A stretch of 64,000 nucleotides of DNA, taken from Clostridia bacterium (lineage in GTDB: Bacteria; Bacillota; Clostridia; Acetivibrionales; DSM-2933). The DNA is taken from positions 1 to 64,000 of the forward strand of contig JAOABQ010000051.1 of the NCBI GenBank assembly GCA_026418275.1, written 5' to 3'. Position 1 is the first letter of the stretch; each line of letters starts with the position of its first letter. Shown here piece after piece: positions 42,479 through 51,275 of the stretch. Below the pieces are notes generated by a model. That model searched no databases. It was not told the origin of the DNA and worked only from the letters and a program-made list of their open reading frames with translations. Made by a program: the position numbers and the translations under genes.

Positions 42479-43085
42479 CGGCTACCCTCCAGACCCCAAA
42501 TTTATTAAGTATTCTTCTTCCAACTCCATTATACTTTAATAAATTCAAAAGCATGCCCTTCCACCTGCTATTTATAACTAAATACCTAGAAATATCTAGA
42601 AACACAATTTTAAAATTATTATTATTAAATATACTTATTAAATCCTTATCATTGTAAACGTAATGCTTAATATTATAGCTGCTTGACTTATCTTTCTTTT
42701 GAAGCTTCCTTTGGATATGTTTCGAATAGTCTATGCATATAAACTTTCCACCGCTTTTAAGTACCCTACTAACTTCACTTAAGGATTTATTTGCATTGTT
42801 TAATACAAATAGTACACCAACACAAAAGACTATATCAAAAGTGCTATCCTCAAACGGTATATTCTCACTATCGAAATATGCATCAATCTCATCATGGTCT
42901 TCAATATATGGACTAAAAATATCACTTGCTATATAGTCATTTTCATCAAAAATATTTCTATATCTTGCTGACCCAGCACCAATTTCAAGTACTTTTAACC
43001 CTTTTGAGTAATAATTCTCAAGTATGTCTATAACATGTTTATATTTAATTCCTTTGCCCATATATTTTATAATTCCCACTCTCAT
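42462..43085 (-). CDS. Class I SAM-dependent methyltransferase
   Basis: The 207-residue protein carries LKVLEIGAGSARYRNIF (SAM motif I), FEDSTFDIVFCVGVLFVL and SEVSRVLKSGGKFICID (motifs II-III of UbiE-type enzymes). Its start at 43085 lies 41 bp inside a 60-residue Trm112-like ORF in another frame; in the methyltransferase at 50370-51275 such a zinc ribbon is fused to a methyltransferase. So this may be the second half of a gene split by a frameshift, or two overlapping genes. Confidence 0.78.
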   Translation of the reverse strand: MRVGIIKYMGKGIKYKHVIDILENYYSKGLKVLEIGAGSARYRNIFDENDYIASDIFSPYIEDHDEIDAYFDSENIPFEDSTFDIVFCVGVLFVLNNANKSLSEVSRVLKSGGKFICIDYSKHIQRKLQKKDKSSSYNIKHYVYNDKDLISIFNNNNFKIVFLDISRYLVINSRWKGMLLNLLKYNGVGRRILNKFGVWRVAVGEKR

Positions 43086-43227
43086 CAGTTTCCATAATTA
43101 TCGGTGTGTTTTTTACCTTTATATATATCCTTCCACAAACACTACATTCTATAATACCTTTCTTGTCTTCCAGTTTACCCTTGCAATTGATGCAAATCAT
43201 TCTGGTTTTAAAAAAATCATTAATCAT
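43045..43227 (-). CDS. Trm112-like zinc ribbon, separate or split from the next methyltransferase
   Basis: The 60-residue product has MICINCKGKLEDKKGIIECSVCGRIYIKVKNTPIIM, a Trm112/YcaR-type ribbon with two CxxC pairs followed by the conserved hydrophobic P-I segment. Its end overlaps the methyltransferase start by 41 bp in a different frame. In 50370-51275 an equivalent ribbon is fused in one ORF, so this pair could be a single gene broken by one indel. Either way, the ribbon probably belongs with the methyltransferase. Confidence 0.6.
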   Translation of the reverse strand: MINDFFKTRMICINCKGKLEDKKGIIECSVCGRIYIKVKNTPIIMETDESGNYKIYGQRN

Positions 43228-43237
43228 AAAGCTCTCC

Positions 43238-44248
43238 CTATCTTAACAGCGAAAGAAAATATCTTCTTAACTTTTTTAAAAGCTTATAAATATGCGCTTC
43301 CTTTACAAGTACCTTATATTCAACATATTCTCCGCCCCACTTTTCTTTAAAAGCTCTTATTCCAGCTTCCTTTTCAGTATCCGGATTGGGGTTTACTCCG
43401 GAAAAGTCATAATATTTATACCCATTATCTCTAGCCCATTTAATAACTTCCCATTTAATTATATCTCCGGCATTGATTTTATTCTCACATGCATAGTCTG
43501 ACAAACCAATGCCAGCACCTGCAATCACTTTATTAAAAAGGAAGATGCCCTGCACAGCAAGAATCTTGCCATCAGCCTCAATTTTAAAAGCCTTATAGCA
43601 CTTCATCGGCCTGTAAACCTTATTTATATCATACTCTTTTAAATTATTTCTTCTCCTATTTTCATTCATTACATTATAGAATTTACGTATATGTTCAAAG
43701 TCATTTGAGTCAATACTATTAAATACATAACCCGGTATATTTTTAATTGTTTGCTTAATCTTATTTCTTGCTGACTTTTTGAATGAGGCAAAAAGCTCTT
43801 CATCATTTTTTTGTACATCTAAAATAAATGTAGCCCATGCTTCTTCACGGAATCCTTGCTTCAGAAGCTCATTTTTCAATATATCTACGTTTATTTTATT
43901 AATGTAATCAAACGTAATTTTTGATTTTAAAATACAATATTTTTTTATTAAATGATTAATTTTAGATACAATTTTTTTTGCACAAGGTTCACTTAGTGTA
44001 AAGTGATTAGTTATAAACGGGCCCGAAATAATATCAAGTTCATAGTGTCCTTTTTTAATAATACACATTAATTGAAACACTTTATTTTCGCTGCTATATG
44101 CTTCAATGGTATAAATCCTGTTACCAATATATTTTAAATACCGTATATACTCTGATGATGCAAATAAATCAACAAAATCCCCACCATAAAGAAATTCATC
44201 CCAGTCAGAAGGAATATCTTTAACGACTTTTATCTTAAAATTTTCCAT
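43238..44248 (-). CDS. FemAB/GNAT-type aminoacyl- or acyltransferase
   Basis: The 336-residue protein resembles the FemAB-like family: FASFKKSARNKIKQTIKN, FYNVMNENRRRNNLKEY, ILAVQGIFLFNKVIAGAGIGLSDYAC and YYDFSGVNPNPDTEKEAGIRAFKEKWGGEYVEY match the characteristic two-GNAT fold. In surface-polysaccharide clusters such enzymes attach amino acids or acyl groups to sugars. Donor (aminoacyl-tRNA or acyl-CoA) is not visible. GAGATGAT precedes the ATG. Confidence 0.8.
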   Translation of the reverse strand: MENFKIKVVKDIPSDWDEFLYGGDFVDLFASSEYIRYLKYIGNRIYTIEAYSSENKVFQLMCIIKKGHYELDIISGPFITNHFTLSEPCAKKIVSKINHLIKKYCILKSKITFDYINKINVDILKNELLKQGFREEAWATFILDVQKNDEELFASFKKSARNKIKQTIKNIPGYVFNSIDSNDFEHIRKFYNVMNENRRRNNLKEYDINKVYRPMKCYKAFKIEADGKILAVQGIFLFNKVIAGAGIGLSDYACENKINAGDIIKWEVIKWARDNGYKYYDFSGVNPNPDTEKEAGIRAFKEKWGGEYVEYKVLVKEAHIYKLLKKLRRYFLSLLR

Positions 44249-44313
44249 GATATATCATCTCATTTTTATTTAAATTAGACAAAAAAGTTAATAAGTATCA
44301 TAATCTCTTCATT

Positions 44314-45459
44314 CTAGATAATTGTTTTTATATAATAATGTAATTTTTGTGCAACTTTATCTCCGTCGTGATAATCAATTACCCATTCTCTAGCACTTTT
44401 CTTAAGTAAATTTATATCTTCATATAAAAGTACTTTATTAAGGTTTTCATATACATTTTCCTCATTAGCACAGTTACAAAAACTAGGCCCTTCAGGATAA
44501 AATAAATTTAAATACATTTCTTCAAGATAACAGAAAACAACACACTCACACGATAATGCTTCCAAAAAATTCAGTCCGAATCCTCCAAGATAAAACTGAT
44601 CAATAACAATGTCCGATTTTTTATAGTATTTGATCAATTCTTCCTTACGACATAATGGCACAAAATCTATATATTCTTCAATCCCCAGTTCTTTGATTAA
44701 CTTTTTAGTAGCCAGTATATCCTTGCCAAATTCAAACACTTTAATATCTAACCGGTTTTGGGCAAATTCTTTATTATGCTGTATGAATTTTGCTAATCCC
44801 CTAAAAAAGATGTCATTATTTTTTATTGAATTCCTATGCTTCTCAGTCCAGTCAAGACGACAAGTATGAATAAGTGATATCTTCTCATTATCTTTCTTGC
44901 AGATACTTTCGCTATTTTCAAGAGAATATTTCCTTGTATCAATAGCAAACGGTAAATATTCCGAATTCCTAAGCTTTAAATGTTGAGCTTCCTTTGCCTG
45001 GTTAATGTTAAGTATAAAAACCCTTTTGGCATTCTTTAATGCCCTCCGGTATAAAAAACCCAATATAGTATTTTCGTAAGATACTTCTGTAATGTCAGCA
45101 CCTGTAGTCAATGAAATATATTTTTTAAATAATAGCATAGGGTATATAGCTGTTAATGAAAAGCCCATTATAATATCATAATTCCTAAATAACCGAGTCA
45201 TGTGAAACAATCTTTTTATCTGTAATAATAGTTTATGAATAAAAGATTTTTTAGATACATCCTTCCCAGGGTAATACTTTACCCATTCAGGCATCATTTC
45301 ACAATTTGCAGTGTCTTCCCAAGCAGGGTTGCTATGGGAATCTATGCTGCTTTCACTTTCAGAAAGAAGTAGTTCAGCTCTCACTCCTTCTATTCTATTT
45401 AGAAACTTAGCATATGAATATGCAGCGTTTCCAATATTGCCCATCAAAAGAATCCTCAA
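44314..45459 (-). CDS. Glycosyltransferase (GT-B, family 4-like)
   Basis: This 381-residue protein starts with RILLMGNIGNAAYSYAKFLNR and has a second domain with ISLIHTCRLDWTEKH and YKKSDIVIDQFYLGGFGLNFLEALSCECVVFCY, which fits the C-terminal donor site of GT4-like enzymes. TTG at 45459 is used because GGAG lies 11 bases upstream and it opens with a family-like beta strand; no suitable ATG exists nearby. Substrate unknown. Confidence 0.72.
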   Translation of the reverse strand: MRILLMGNIGNAAYSYAKFLNRIEGVRAELLLSESESSIDSHSNPAWEDTANCEMMPEWVKYYPGKDVSKKSFIHKLLLQIKRLFHMTRLFRNYDIIMGFSLTAIYPMLLFKKYISLTTGADITEVSYENTILGFLYRRALKNAKRVFILNINQAKEAQHLKLRNSEYLPFAIDTRKYSLENSESICKKDNEKISLIHTCRLDWTEKHRNSIKNNDIFFRGLAKFIQHNKEFAQNRLDIKVFEFGKDILATKKLIKELGIEEYIDFVPLCRKEELIKYYKKSDIVIDQFYLGGFGLNFLEALSCECVVFCYLEEMYLNLFYPEGPSFCNCANEENVYENLNKVLLYEDINLLKKSAREWVIDYHDGDKVAQKLHYYIKTII

Positions 45460-45491
45460 TTTAAAAGCATCTCCTTAAATATAAAGAGTTT

Positions 45492-46643
45492 TTAATATAA
45501 ACTATAATAAAATCTTTTCAAAGCGTCAATTACTGTGTATATCTGCTCTTCTTTAAAATGTGGACCTATTGGCAAAGATAAACATGAATCCGCTAAAAAA
45601 TCGGCAAGAGGATATTGCCCTTCCGGTATGCATAAATCTTCATATGCCTTTTGCCGGTATGCAGGTATAGGATAATGTATTATCGTTTCAACGCCATTCC
45701 TTTTTAAAAAATCTTGTGCTAAATCCCTTTCCTCTTTTCCTTTCAAAAAACTAATTACGAAGTTGTGCCAACAAGAGTTATCTTTGTCAATATATTTAGG
45801 TATAAATATCCATGAGCCATTTGCTGTTGCATTTGAATCAGTAAACATATCCAATTCTTTAAGATATATGCTTGCAAATGCTCTTCTTCTATTATTCCAC
45901 TCATTAAGATATTTTAGTTTTACACGTAAAATTGCAGCTTGTATTTCATCAAGTCTACTATTATAGCCGATTAATTCATTATAATATTTCTTATTTGATC
46001 CGTAATTTCTAAGCGTAGTTATCTTGTTCGCAAGATCTTTATCGTTTGTTGTAACTGCACCGCCATCTCCCAATGCACCTAAATTCTTAGTTGGATAAAA
46101 ACTCCATGCAGCTGCATTTCCTAAATTTCCTGCCAGTTTATTCTTGTATTTTGCACCATGTGCCTGAGCTGCATCTTCCAATACCTTAATGTTATTTTCC
46201 AAGGCAATTTCTAATATTTCGTCCATATCAGCCGGAGCCCCGTATAAATGAACAGGAATTATAGCCTTTGTTCTTTTATTAATCACATTTCTTATTAATT
46301 TTGAATCAATATTATAGGTTTTAATATCATGTTCGACAAAGACCGGTTTTGCGCCACAGTGACTAACAGCAAGAGCAGTTGCAATATATGTGTTTGACGG
46401 TACAATGACTTCATCCCCTTCGCCTATTTCCCAAGCTCTTAATACAAGCATTAGAGCCTCTAAGCCATTTGCAACCCCAATACAATATTCAGTCCCGGTA
46501 AAATTAGCAAATTCTTTTTCAAATTCTTCAAGCTCACTGCCTAAAATGTACCAACCTTTCTTCAGTACATTTGAAATCGCAAAATCCAACTCATCTTTTA
46601 GTTCAAAATAAGCTTCTGAAAGGGACAAAAAAGGAACCATCAT
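45492..46643 (-). CDS. dTDP-3-amino-3,6-dideoxyhexose aminotransferase (FdtB/QdtB-like)
   Basis: The 383-residue DegT-family PLP enzyme has [45 protein letters not shown] and [17 protein letters not shown] with the PLP Lys. It belongs to the FdtB/QdtB/DesV group that adds a 3-amino group to dTDP-3-keto-6-deoxyhexose. This fits the sugar 3,4-ketoisomerase, formyltransferase, rmlB and rmlA genes next door. GGAG lies eight bases before the ATG at 46643. Confidence 0.88.
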   Translation of the reverse strand: MMVPFLSLSEAYFELKDELDFAISNVLKKGWYILGSELEEFEKEFANFTGTEYCIGVANGLEALMLVLRAWEIGEGDEVIVPSNTYIATALAVSHCGAKPVFVEHDIKTYNIDSKLIRNVINKRTKAIIPVHLYGAPADMDEILEIALENNIKVLEDAAQAHGAKYKNKLAGNLGNAAAWSFYPTKNLGALGDGGAVTTNDKDLANKITTLRNYGSNKKYYNELIGYNSRLDEIQAAILRVKLKYLNEWNNRRRAFASIYLKELDMFTDSNATANGSWIFIPKYIDKDNSCWHNFVISFLKGKEERDLAQDFLKRNGVETIIHYPIPAYRQKAYEDLCIPEGQYPLADFLADSCLSLPIGPHFKEEQIYTVIDALKRFYYSLY

Positions 46644-46679
46644 TTTAGGTACTCCGTAAATTAGTATTATTTAGTGAAT

Positions 46680-47498
46680 TTAATTAGCTTTATATGCAAT
46701 TACAATATACTTGTCCGTGCCTGAAATTTCAAAATATTCGCTATGCTCAATAATCTTATTTGCAAGCGTTGCTTTTCTATTAGTTAAGCAGCTTTTTTCT
46801 ATATTTTGGCCATTAACCGTGGGAAGCTGGTATTCCTTAAAAATAAAAGCCCGTAATTGATTATGAATTTCTAACGCACTCGTACTAAAGTTTATATTTA
46901 ACTCTTTATAATTGATACTTTTTTTTGAATAATAAGAAGCATCTTCGTTTGACTGCTTAAAGGCTGAATAATTAGCTTCAATAAGCTTGTGAATATTTCT
47001 TACTAACAAATTATAGCCTTCTTCATTATACTTAAAGTAAAGATCTCTTGAAGTATAATTAATATCAATATTTATATCAATTTGATCTATTATATCCCCC
47101 GTATCTATACCGTCATCAATTTTGTGCAAAGTAACCCCTGTAACGGTCTCTCCATTAAGTATTGGCCATGCTGATGTATACATACCCCTATATTTAGGCA
47201 GCTTTGAGAAGTGAATGTTAAATAATTTATTACTTTTAAACTTAAATGTTCTTATCAGTTTTTCAAACTCCAATGATAAAAATAATATATCATCATTATC
47301 ATAAATCTCTTCCAAGCTTACAATTCTTATATTATTTTTATTGCAATAGCCCTTAAGAGATAATTGCCATCCATCTAATCCAGTATCACAGTTATTTGGT
47401 ATAGCACAGATTTGATCCCTATCAACGATCCTATTCGTAATAATATAATCAAGTGAATTTACAGCAATATTATTTTTCCCTGCTATACAAAGTTTCAT
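46680..47498 (-). CDS. Sugar N-formyltransferase (QdtF/Fmt-like)
   Basis: The 272-residue protein carries the formyltransferase motifs: LFNIHFSKLPKYRGMYTSAWPI with the catalytic N-x-H and SxLPxxxG, and GVTLHKIDDGIDTGDIID with the catalytic Asp. The C-terminal domain is short, as in sugar N-formyltransferases (VioF, QdtF, FdtF) using N10-formyltetrahydrofolate. Beside an FdtB-like aminotransferase it likely makes dTDP-3-formamido-3,6-dideoxyhexose. AAGGAT precedes the ATG. Confidence 0.85.
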   Translation of the reverse strand: MKLCIAGKNNIAVNSLDYIITNRIVDRDQICAIPNNCDTGLDGWQLSLKGYCNKNNIRIVSLEEIYDNDDILFLSLEFEKLIRTFKFKSNKLFNIHFSKLPKYRGMYTSAWPILNGETVTGVTLHKIDDGIDTGDIIDQIDINIDINYTSRDLYFKYNEEGYNLLVRNIHKLIEANYSAFKQSNEDASYYSKKSINYKELNINFSTSALEIHNQLRAFIFKEYQLPTVNGQNIEKSCLTNRKATLANKIIEHSEYFEISGTDKYIVIAYKAN

Positions 47499-47532
47499 TT
47501 AGTCTATCCTTTATATCTTTAAAATAAGTATT

Positions 47533-47931
47533 TTAATTTTTACATAGTTCAATAAATTCCGAATAGCTTCTTATATAATCATTTTCATTATAGAAATCAT
47601 CTGCTAATACTAAAAGTATTAAATCTTTAGAAAAGTCATACATTTCATGCCATATCATGTTTTCCACAATAAGAGCTTTTTCCGGTGAATCAAGCATTAC
47701 TTCTCTTTTTTCACTGCCGTCATCCAATAGAACCTTACATGACCCGCTTATGCAAATTAGTACCTGCCTAAGTCTCTTATGGGCATGATTTCCTCTTTTT
47801 GACTCATTCTGCGTATTAAATATATAATATACCCTTCTTATTTGGAAAGGAACTTCTCGTTCCTCTTCAATAGCAACAAGAGCGCCTCTTGAATCGATAA
47901 TTGTATTAAAGTTAATCATTTTGATTTCCAT
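47533..47931 (-). CDS. dTDP-4-keto-6-deoxyglucose 3,4-ketoisomerase (FdtA/QdtA-like cupin)
   Basis: This 132-residue cupin has NFNTIIDSRGALVAIEEEREVPFQIRRVYYIFN, the conserved HAHKRLRQVLICISGSCKVLLDDG, and VENMIWHEMYDFSKDLILLVLADDFYNENDYIRSY, all diagnostic for sugar 3,4-ketoisomerases. It moves the keto group from C4 to C3. FdtA gives the galacto and QdtA the gluco product; I cannot separate them by eye. Start is ATG at 47931; 47919 is an alternative. Confidence 0.9.
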   Translation of the reverse strand: MEIKMINFNTIIDSRGALVAIEEEREVPFQIRRVYYIFNTQNESKRGNHAHKRLRQVLICISGSCKVLLDDGSEKREVMLDSPEKALIVENMIWHEMYDFSKDLILLVLADDFYNENDYIRSYSEFIELCKN

Positions 47932-48011
47932 GTATCAGCTATACCTCAATTCAACTTGATTAATAAATAAATTTTGCTGTTCACATAATATTATTTATGT
48001 TTCAACGCCAG

Positions 48012-49019
48012 TTATATACATTGAGTGTTATTTATATACCATTTTACTGTTTCGATAATCCCCTTTTCAAATGTCATATTAGGAGACCATCCTAATTTCA
48101 TTTTAATCTTAGATGCATCTATAGCATATCTCCGGTCATGTCCCTTACGGTCTTCTATAAAAGTTATTAATTCATGATTAACAAAACATCTTCTAGGGTC
48201 TTCATCAGGAAGCACACTTTTTATAGCATCCATTAGAAATTCTACCATTTCCAAATTTGTGGTCTCATTATTACTCCCTACATTATATACTTCGCCATCA
48301 GTACCTTCATTTATTATCTTATCTATCGCCGAACAATGATCTTTTACATAAATCCAATCTCTTACGTTAAGCCCATCCCCATAAATTGGCAGTTTAATGC
48401 CTTTGAGTATATTGCATACCATTAACGGAATAAATTTCTCTTCATGCTGGTATGGTCCATAATTATTAGTACAACGACTTATTGTAACGGGCATTTTATA
48501 CGTGTGAAAATATGATTGACAGATTAAATCGGCTGACGCTTTTGAAGCAGAGTAGGGAGAATGAGGTTCAAGCGGTGACTCTTCAGTAAAAAACCCGCTA
48601 TCGCCAAGTGAACCGTAAACCTCATCGGTTGATACCTGATGGAATCTCTTAACTTTGTACTTCACACTTGCTTCAAGCAATACCTGAACACCACATATAT
48701 TTGTTAATATAAATTGGCTAGGGTCATGTATACTCCTATCCACATGGGATTCTGCAGCAAAGTTTACAACATAATCCGGTTTAAATTCATTAAAAACACA
48801 ATCAACATCTGTATTATTACAAATATCAATTTTTTTGAATATATAATTCCCATTACTTATGATTTCAGCATCTAAATCATTCAGGTTATTACAGTTAGCT
48901 GCATAAGTAAGCTTGTCTATGTTTATAATCCTTATATTATTTTTATATTTTTCAAAAAGGAAATATATAAAATTGGTGCCAATAAATCCAGCACCACCTG
49001 TAATTAAGTACGTTTTCAT
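48012..49019 (-). CDS. rmlB: dTDP-glucose 4,6-dehydratase RmlB
   Basis: This 335-residue extended SDR makes dTDP-4-keto-6-deoxyglucose. It has ITGGAGFIGTNFIYFL, AAESHVDRSIHDPSQFI, STDEVYG with Thr-Asp-Glu, the catalytic YSASK, and ISRCTNNYGPYQHEEKFIPLM, all RmlB-specific. GAGGT stands seven bases before the ATG. It follows rmlA by 11 bp and feeds the ketoisomerase and aminotransferase. Confidence 0.95.
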   Translation of the reverse strand: MKTYLITGGAGFIGTNFIYFLFEKYKNNIRIINIDKLTYAANCNNLNDLDAEIISNGNYIFKKIDICNNTDVDCVFNEFKPDYVVNFAAESHVDRSIHDPSQFILTNICGVQVLLEASVKYKVKRFHQVSTDEVYGSLGDSGFFTEESPLEPHSPYSASKASADLICQSYFHTYKMPVTISRCTNNYGPYQHEEKFIPLMVCNILKGIKLPIYGDGLNVRDWIYVKDHCSAIDKIINEGTDGEVYNVGSNNETTNLEMVEFLMDAIKSVLPDEDPRRCFVNHELITFIEDRKGHDRRYAIDASKIKMKLGWSPNMTFEKGIIETVKWYINNTQCI

Positions 49020-49030
49020 AAATACCTCAA

Positions 49031-49756
49031 TTATAATATCTGGTTTCCTACTTCAAACAACATTTTATTGGCATATTCATATGATTCAAATGTTCCTGCA
49101 TCGGTCCAATCACCTTGCAAAATATTATACGTTAGCTGCCCATTTTTTAAGTAGGAGTTATTTACATTTGTAATCTCAAACTCTCCACGCACCGATGGCT
49201 GAATACTTCTAATAACGTCAAAAACCTTAGAGTCGTACATATATAGTCCTATAACTGCAAAATGGCTTTTAGGCTTTTGGGGCTTTTCTTCTATTTCAAT
49301 AATGCTCATTTCATCAAGTGCTGCTATTCCATATCTTTGTGGGTCTTCAACCTTTTTTAAAAAGACCTTTGCACCCTTATCCTGTTTAATAAACTCTTCT
49401 ACATATGGCTTTATACTTTTTACAGTTATGTTATCGCCAAGTATTACTGCTATCTTTTCAGAGTTTGCAAAATTCTCAGCTAATGAAAGTGCATTCGCAA
49501 TACCCAATGCTTCTTCCTGGACTTTAAACGTAAAATCGCAATTCAATTCACGTCCGCTTCCAAGCAAATTCACAACATCCCCCATATGCTCCTTGCTAGT
49601 AACGATTAGAATTTCATGAATATCACATGAAATCAATTGCTTTATCGGGTTATAAATCATAGGTTCTTTCCCTACAGGAAGCAGATGCTTGTTTGTTACC
49701 TTTGTTAAAGGATATAATCTTGTACCCTTTCCTCCAGCTAAAATAACTCCCTTCAA
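49031..49756 (-). CDS. rmlA: Glucose-1-phosphate thymidylyltransferase (RmlA, short form)
   Basis: This 241-residue nucleotidyltransferase activates glucose-1-phosphate with dTTP. It has KGVILAGGKGTRLYPLTKVTNKHLLPVGKEPMIYNPIKQL, ALGIANALSLAENF and VILGDNITV. It is shorter than E. coli RmlA (about 290), like the single-domain versions common in Clostridia. A TTG at 49756 is supported by GGAGGG six bases upstream. Position before rmlB fixes the pathway. Confidence 0.9.
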   Translation of the reverse strand: MKGVILAGGKGTRLYPLTKVTNKHLLPVGKEPMIYNPIKQLISCDIHEILIVTSKEHMGDVVNLLGSGRELNCDFTFKVQEEALGIANALSLAENFANSEKIAVILGDNITVKSIKPYVEEFIKQDKGAKVFLKKVEDPQRYGIAALDEMSIIEIEEKPQKPKSHFAVIGLYMYDSKVFDVIRSIQPSVRGEFEITNVNNSYLKNGQLTYNILQGDWTDAGTFESYEYANKMLFEVGNQIL

Positions 49757-49788
49757 GATTCTCCCTCCTATATCTTTGGATTAATAAT

Positions 49789-50319
49789 TTATCTAGTTTC
49801 TTCAGTATTTCCTCTAATTATTATTAGCTTAGCAGGCACACCGCCCATTACAGCATAATCAACTACATCTTTTGTGACTACTGCATTTGCTCCTATTATG
49901 GCACCACGACCTATTCTTACACCTGCAAGTATTCTTGAACCGCTTCCAATCCATACATCATCAGAAATCTCTATTCGCGCACTCTTAATCCCCTGTTGGC
50001 ATATGGGAACTATTAAATCATCAAAAATATGGCTTGTAGATATAATGGATACTTGATGTCCAATAATTACATTATTACCAATTCTTACTCCACCATTGGC
50101 AATGATAAAAGAATTCTCGCCTATATTAAAATTATCTCCGACTTCAAGGTTTTCAGGTGAATCTATAAATACCCCGCATTTTATTTTTATATTTTCCCCT
50201 GACTTTTTTAACAGCAATTTAAAAATTCTGCTTTTAATCCGGACAAAAACCGGGATTCTTATATTCGATATTAACGCAATAAGTAAGTTCAAAATATTCA
50301 CTTTTACTTTAGCTAACAT
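49789..50319 (-). CDS. Hexapeptide-repeat acyltransferase (left-handed beta-helix)
   Basis: The 176-residue protein has a hydrophobic N-terminal stretch, then beta-helix repeats (GDNFNIGENSFIIANGGVRIGNNVIIGHQVSI, ISDDVWIGSGSRILAGVRIGRGAIIGANAVVTKDV) with the catalytic His in TSHIF, as in WcaF/NodL-type O-acetyltransferases. It probably O-acetylates a sugar of the polymer. ATG at 50319 has AGGTG six bases upstream; an in-frame GTG at 50328 does not. Confidence 0.85.
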   Translation of the reverse strand: MLAKVKVNILNLLIALISNIRIPVFVRIKSRIFKLLLKKSGENIKIKCGVFIDSPENLEVGDNFNIGENSFIIANGGVRIGNNVIIGHQVSIISTSHIFDDLIVPICQQGIKSARIEISDDVWIGSGSRILAGVRIGRGAIIGANAVVTKDVVDYAVMGGVPAKLIIIRGNTEETR

Positions 50320-50369
50320 CCTTTTCACCTATTCACCATAAATACTATAATTATTATTAATCAAATAAT

Positions 50370-51275
50370 CTATTTTGTAAGAATTAAATATAAACTCGAT
50401 GCCTGTTTTTTAAAAAACTTTTTTCCGATAAATTCTAAAAAATCATCAATCCACTTAAATCTTCTTATTGCCGCATCTAACCACCAATGAGGTACTCCCC
50501 AACCAATATAATGAATATCACTAATTTTAAAACCTGCATCTTTTACCTTTTTGGCAATTGAAGTTGAAGTATAAAAATGCACATGATCTGTTGTCTTTAA
50601 AACTTTCGGTTGGAGTTTGTATGCAAGCTGCCAAAAAAAAGCACCTTCATTCGGAACCCCTAGTATAAGTAAGCCTCCAGGCTTTAAAATTCTAAATACC
50701 TCTTTGAGGGCTTTTTCATCATTCTGAATATGTTCTAAAACATGATTAAAGAAAATTACGTCAAATGAATTATCCTTACAGGGATAATCAGTAATATCAG
50801 CCATGAATATTTCCGGCTTTACTTCCTTTTCCTTGGCTCTTGCTAGTCTTATAAGGTTATAGTCACTCGCAAAAAATTCATTAAAGAACTTTGATAGCCA
50901 GTCAAACCGTTCTCCATCTCCACATCCAATATCGAGGCCGCAGACATCTCCATTCCGGGTTTTAACATATGATTTTAATATACCCTCTACATAAATCTGT
51001 CTCTTCTTAAAATGATGCCTATACGGGCCAGTCAACTGTTTATCTTGATGTGAATAATACCAAGTTCCTTTTAAGCTTGATAATGTCTCAGAAATGTATT
51101 CATTAATTTTAGTATGTTCGTTTACCAGTATTGGAATTTCCTTAACCATAGGGACCAAAAAGCCACAGCTTTTACAATAAATTTCTTTTGAATAATTTAC
51201 GTCTAAACTGCCAAATTTACACGATGGACAATTTATTATATTTAAGAAGGCTTCACTTATTTCGATAGTTTCCAT
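50370..51275 (-). CDS. Trm112-like zinc ribbon fused to class I methyltransferase
   Basis: This 301-residue protein starts with a ribbon (INCPSCKFGSLDVNYSKEIYCKSCGFLVPMVKEIPILV, about 14-50) and continues with a SAM methyltransferase domain: VCGLDIGCGDGERFDWL, FDVIFFNHVLEHIQNDEKALKEVFRILKPGGLLILGVPNEG. It may methylate a sugar carboxyl or hydroxyl group. It overlaps the end of the membrane-protein gene upstream by 23 bp. It serves as the fused model for the split pair at 42462-43227. Confidence 0.83.
   Translation of the reverse strand: METIEISEAFLNIINCPSCKFGSLDVNYSKEIYCKSCGFLVPMVKEIPILVNEHTKINEYISETLSSLKGTWYYSHQDKQLTGPYRHHFKKRQIYVEGILKSYVKTRNGDVCGLDIGCGDGERFDWLSKFFNEFFASDYNLIRLARAKEKEVKPEIFMADITDYPCKDNSFDVIFFNHVLEHIQNDEKALKEVFRILKPGGLLILGVPNEGAFFWQLAYKLQPKVLKTTDHVHFYTSTSIAKKVKDAGFKISDIHYIGWGVPHWWLDAAIRRFKWIDDFLEFIGKKFFKKQASSLYLILTK

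Noticed and set aside
47982-47999. ACATAA...TTATGT inverted repeat between the rmlB and ketoisomerase genes
   Set aside because: Short, AT-only and easily expected by chance in this background.
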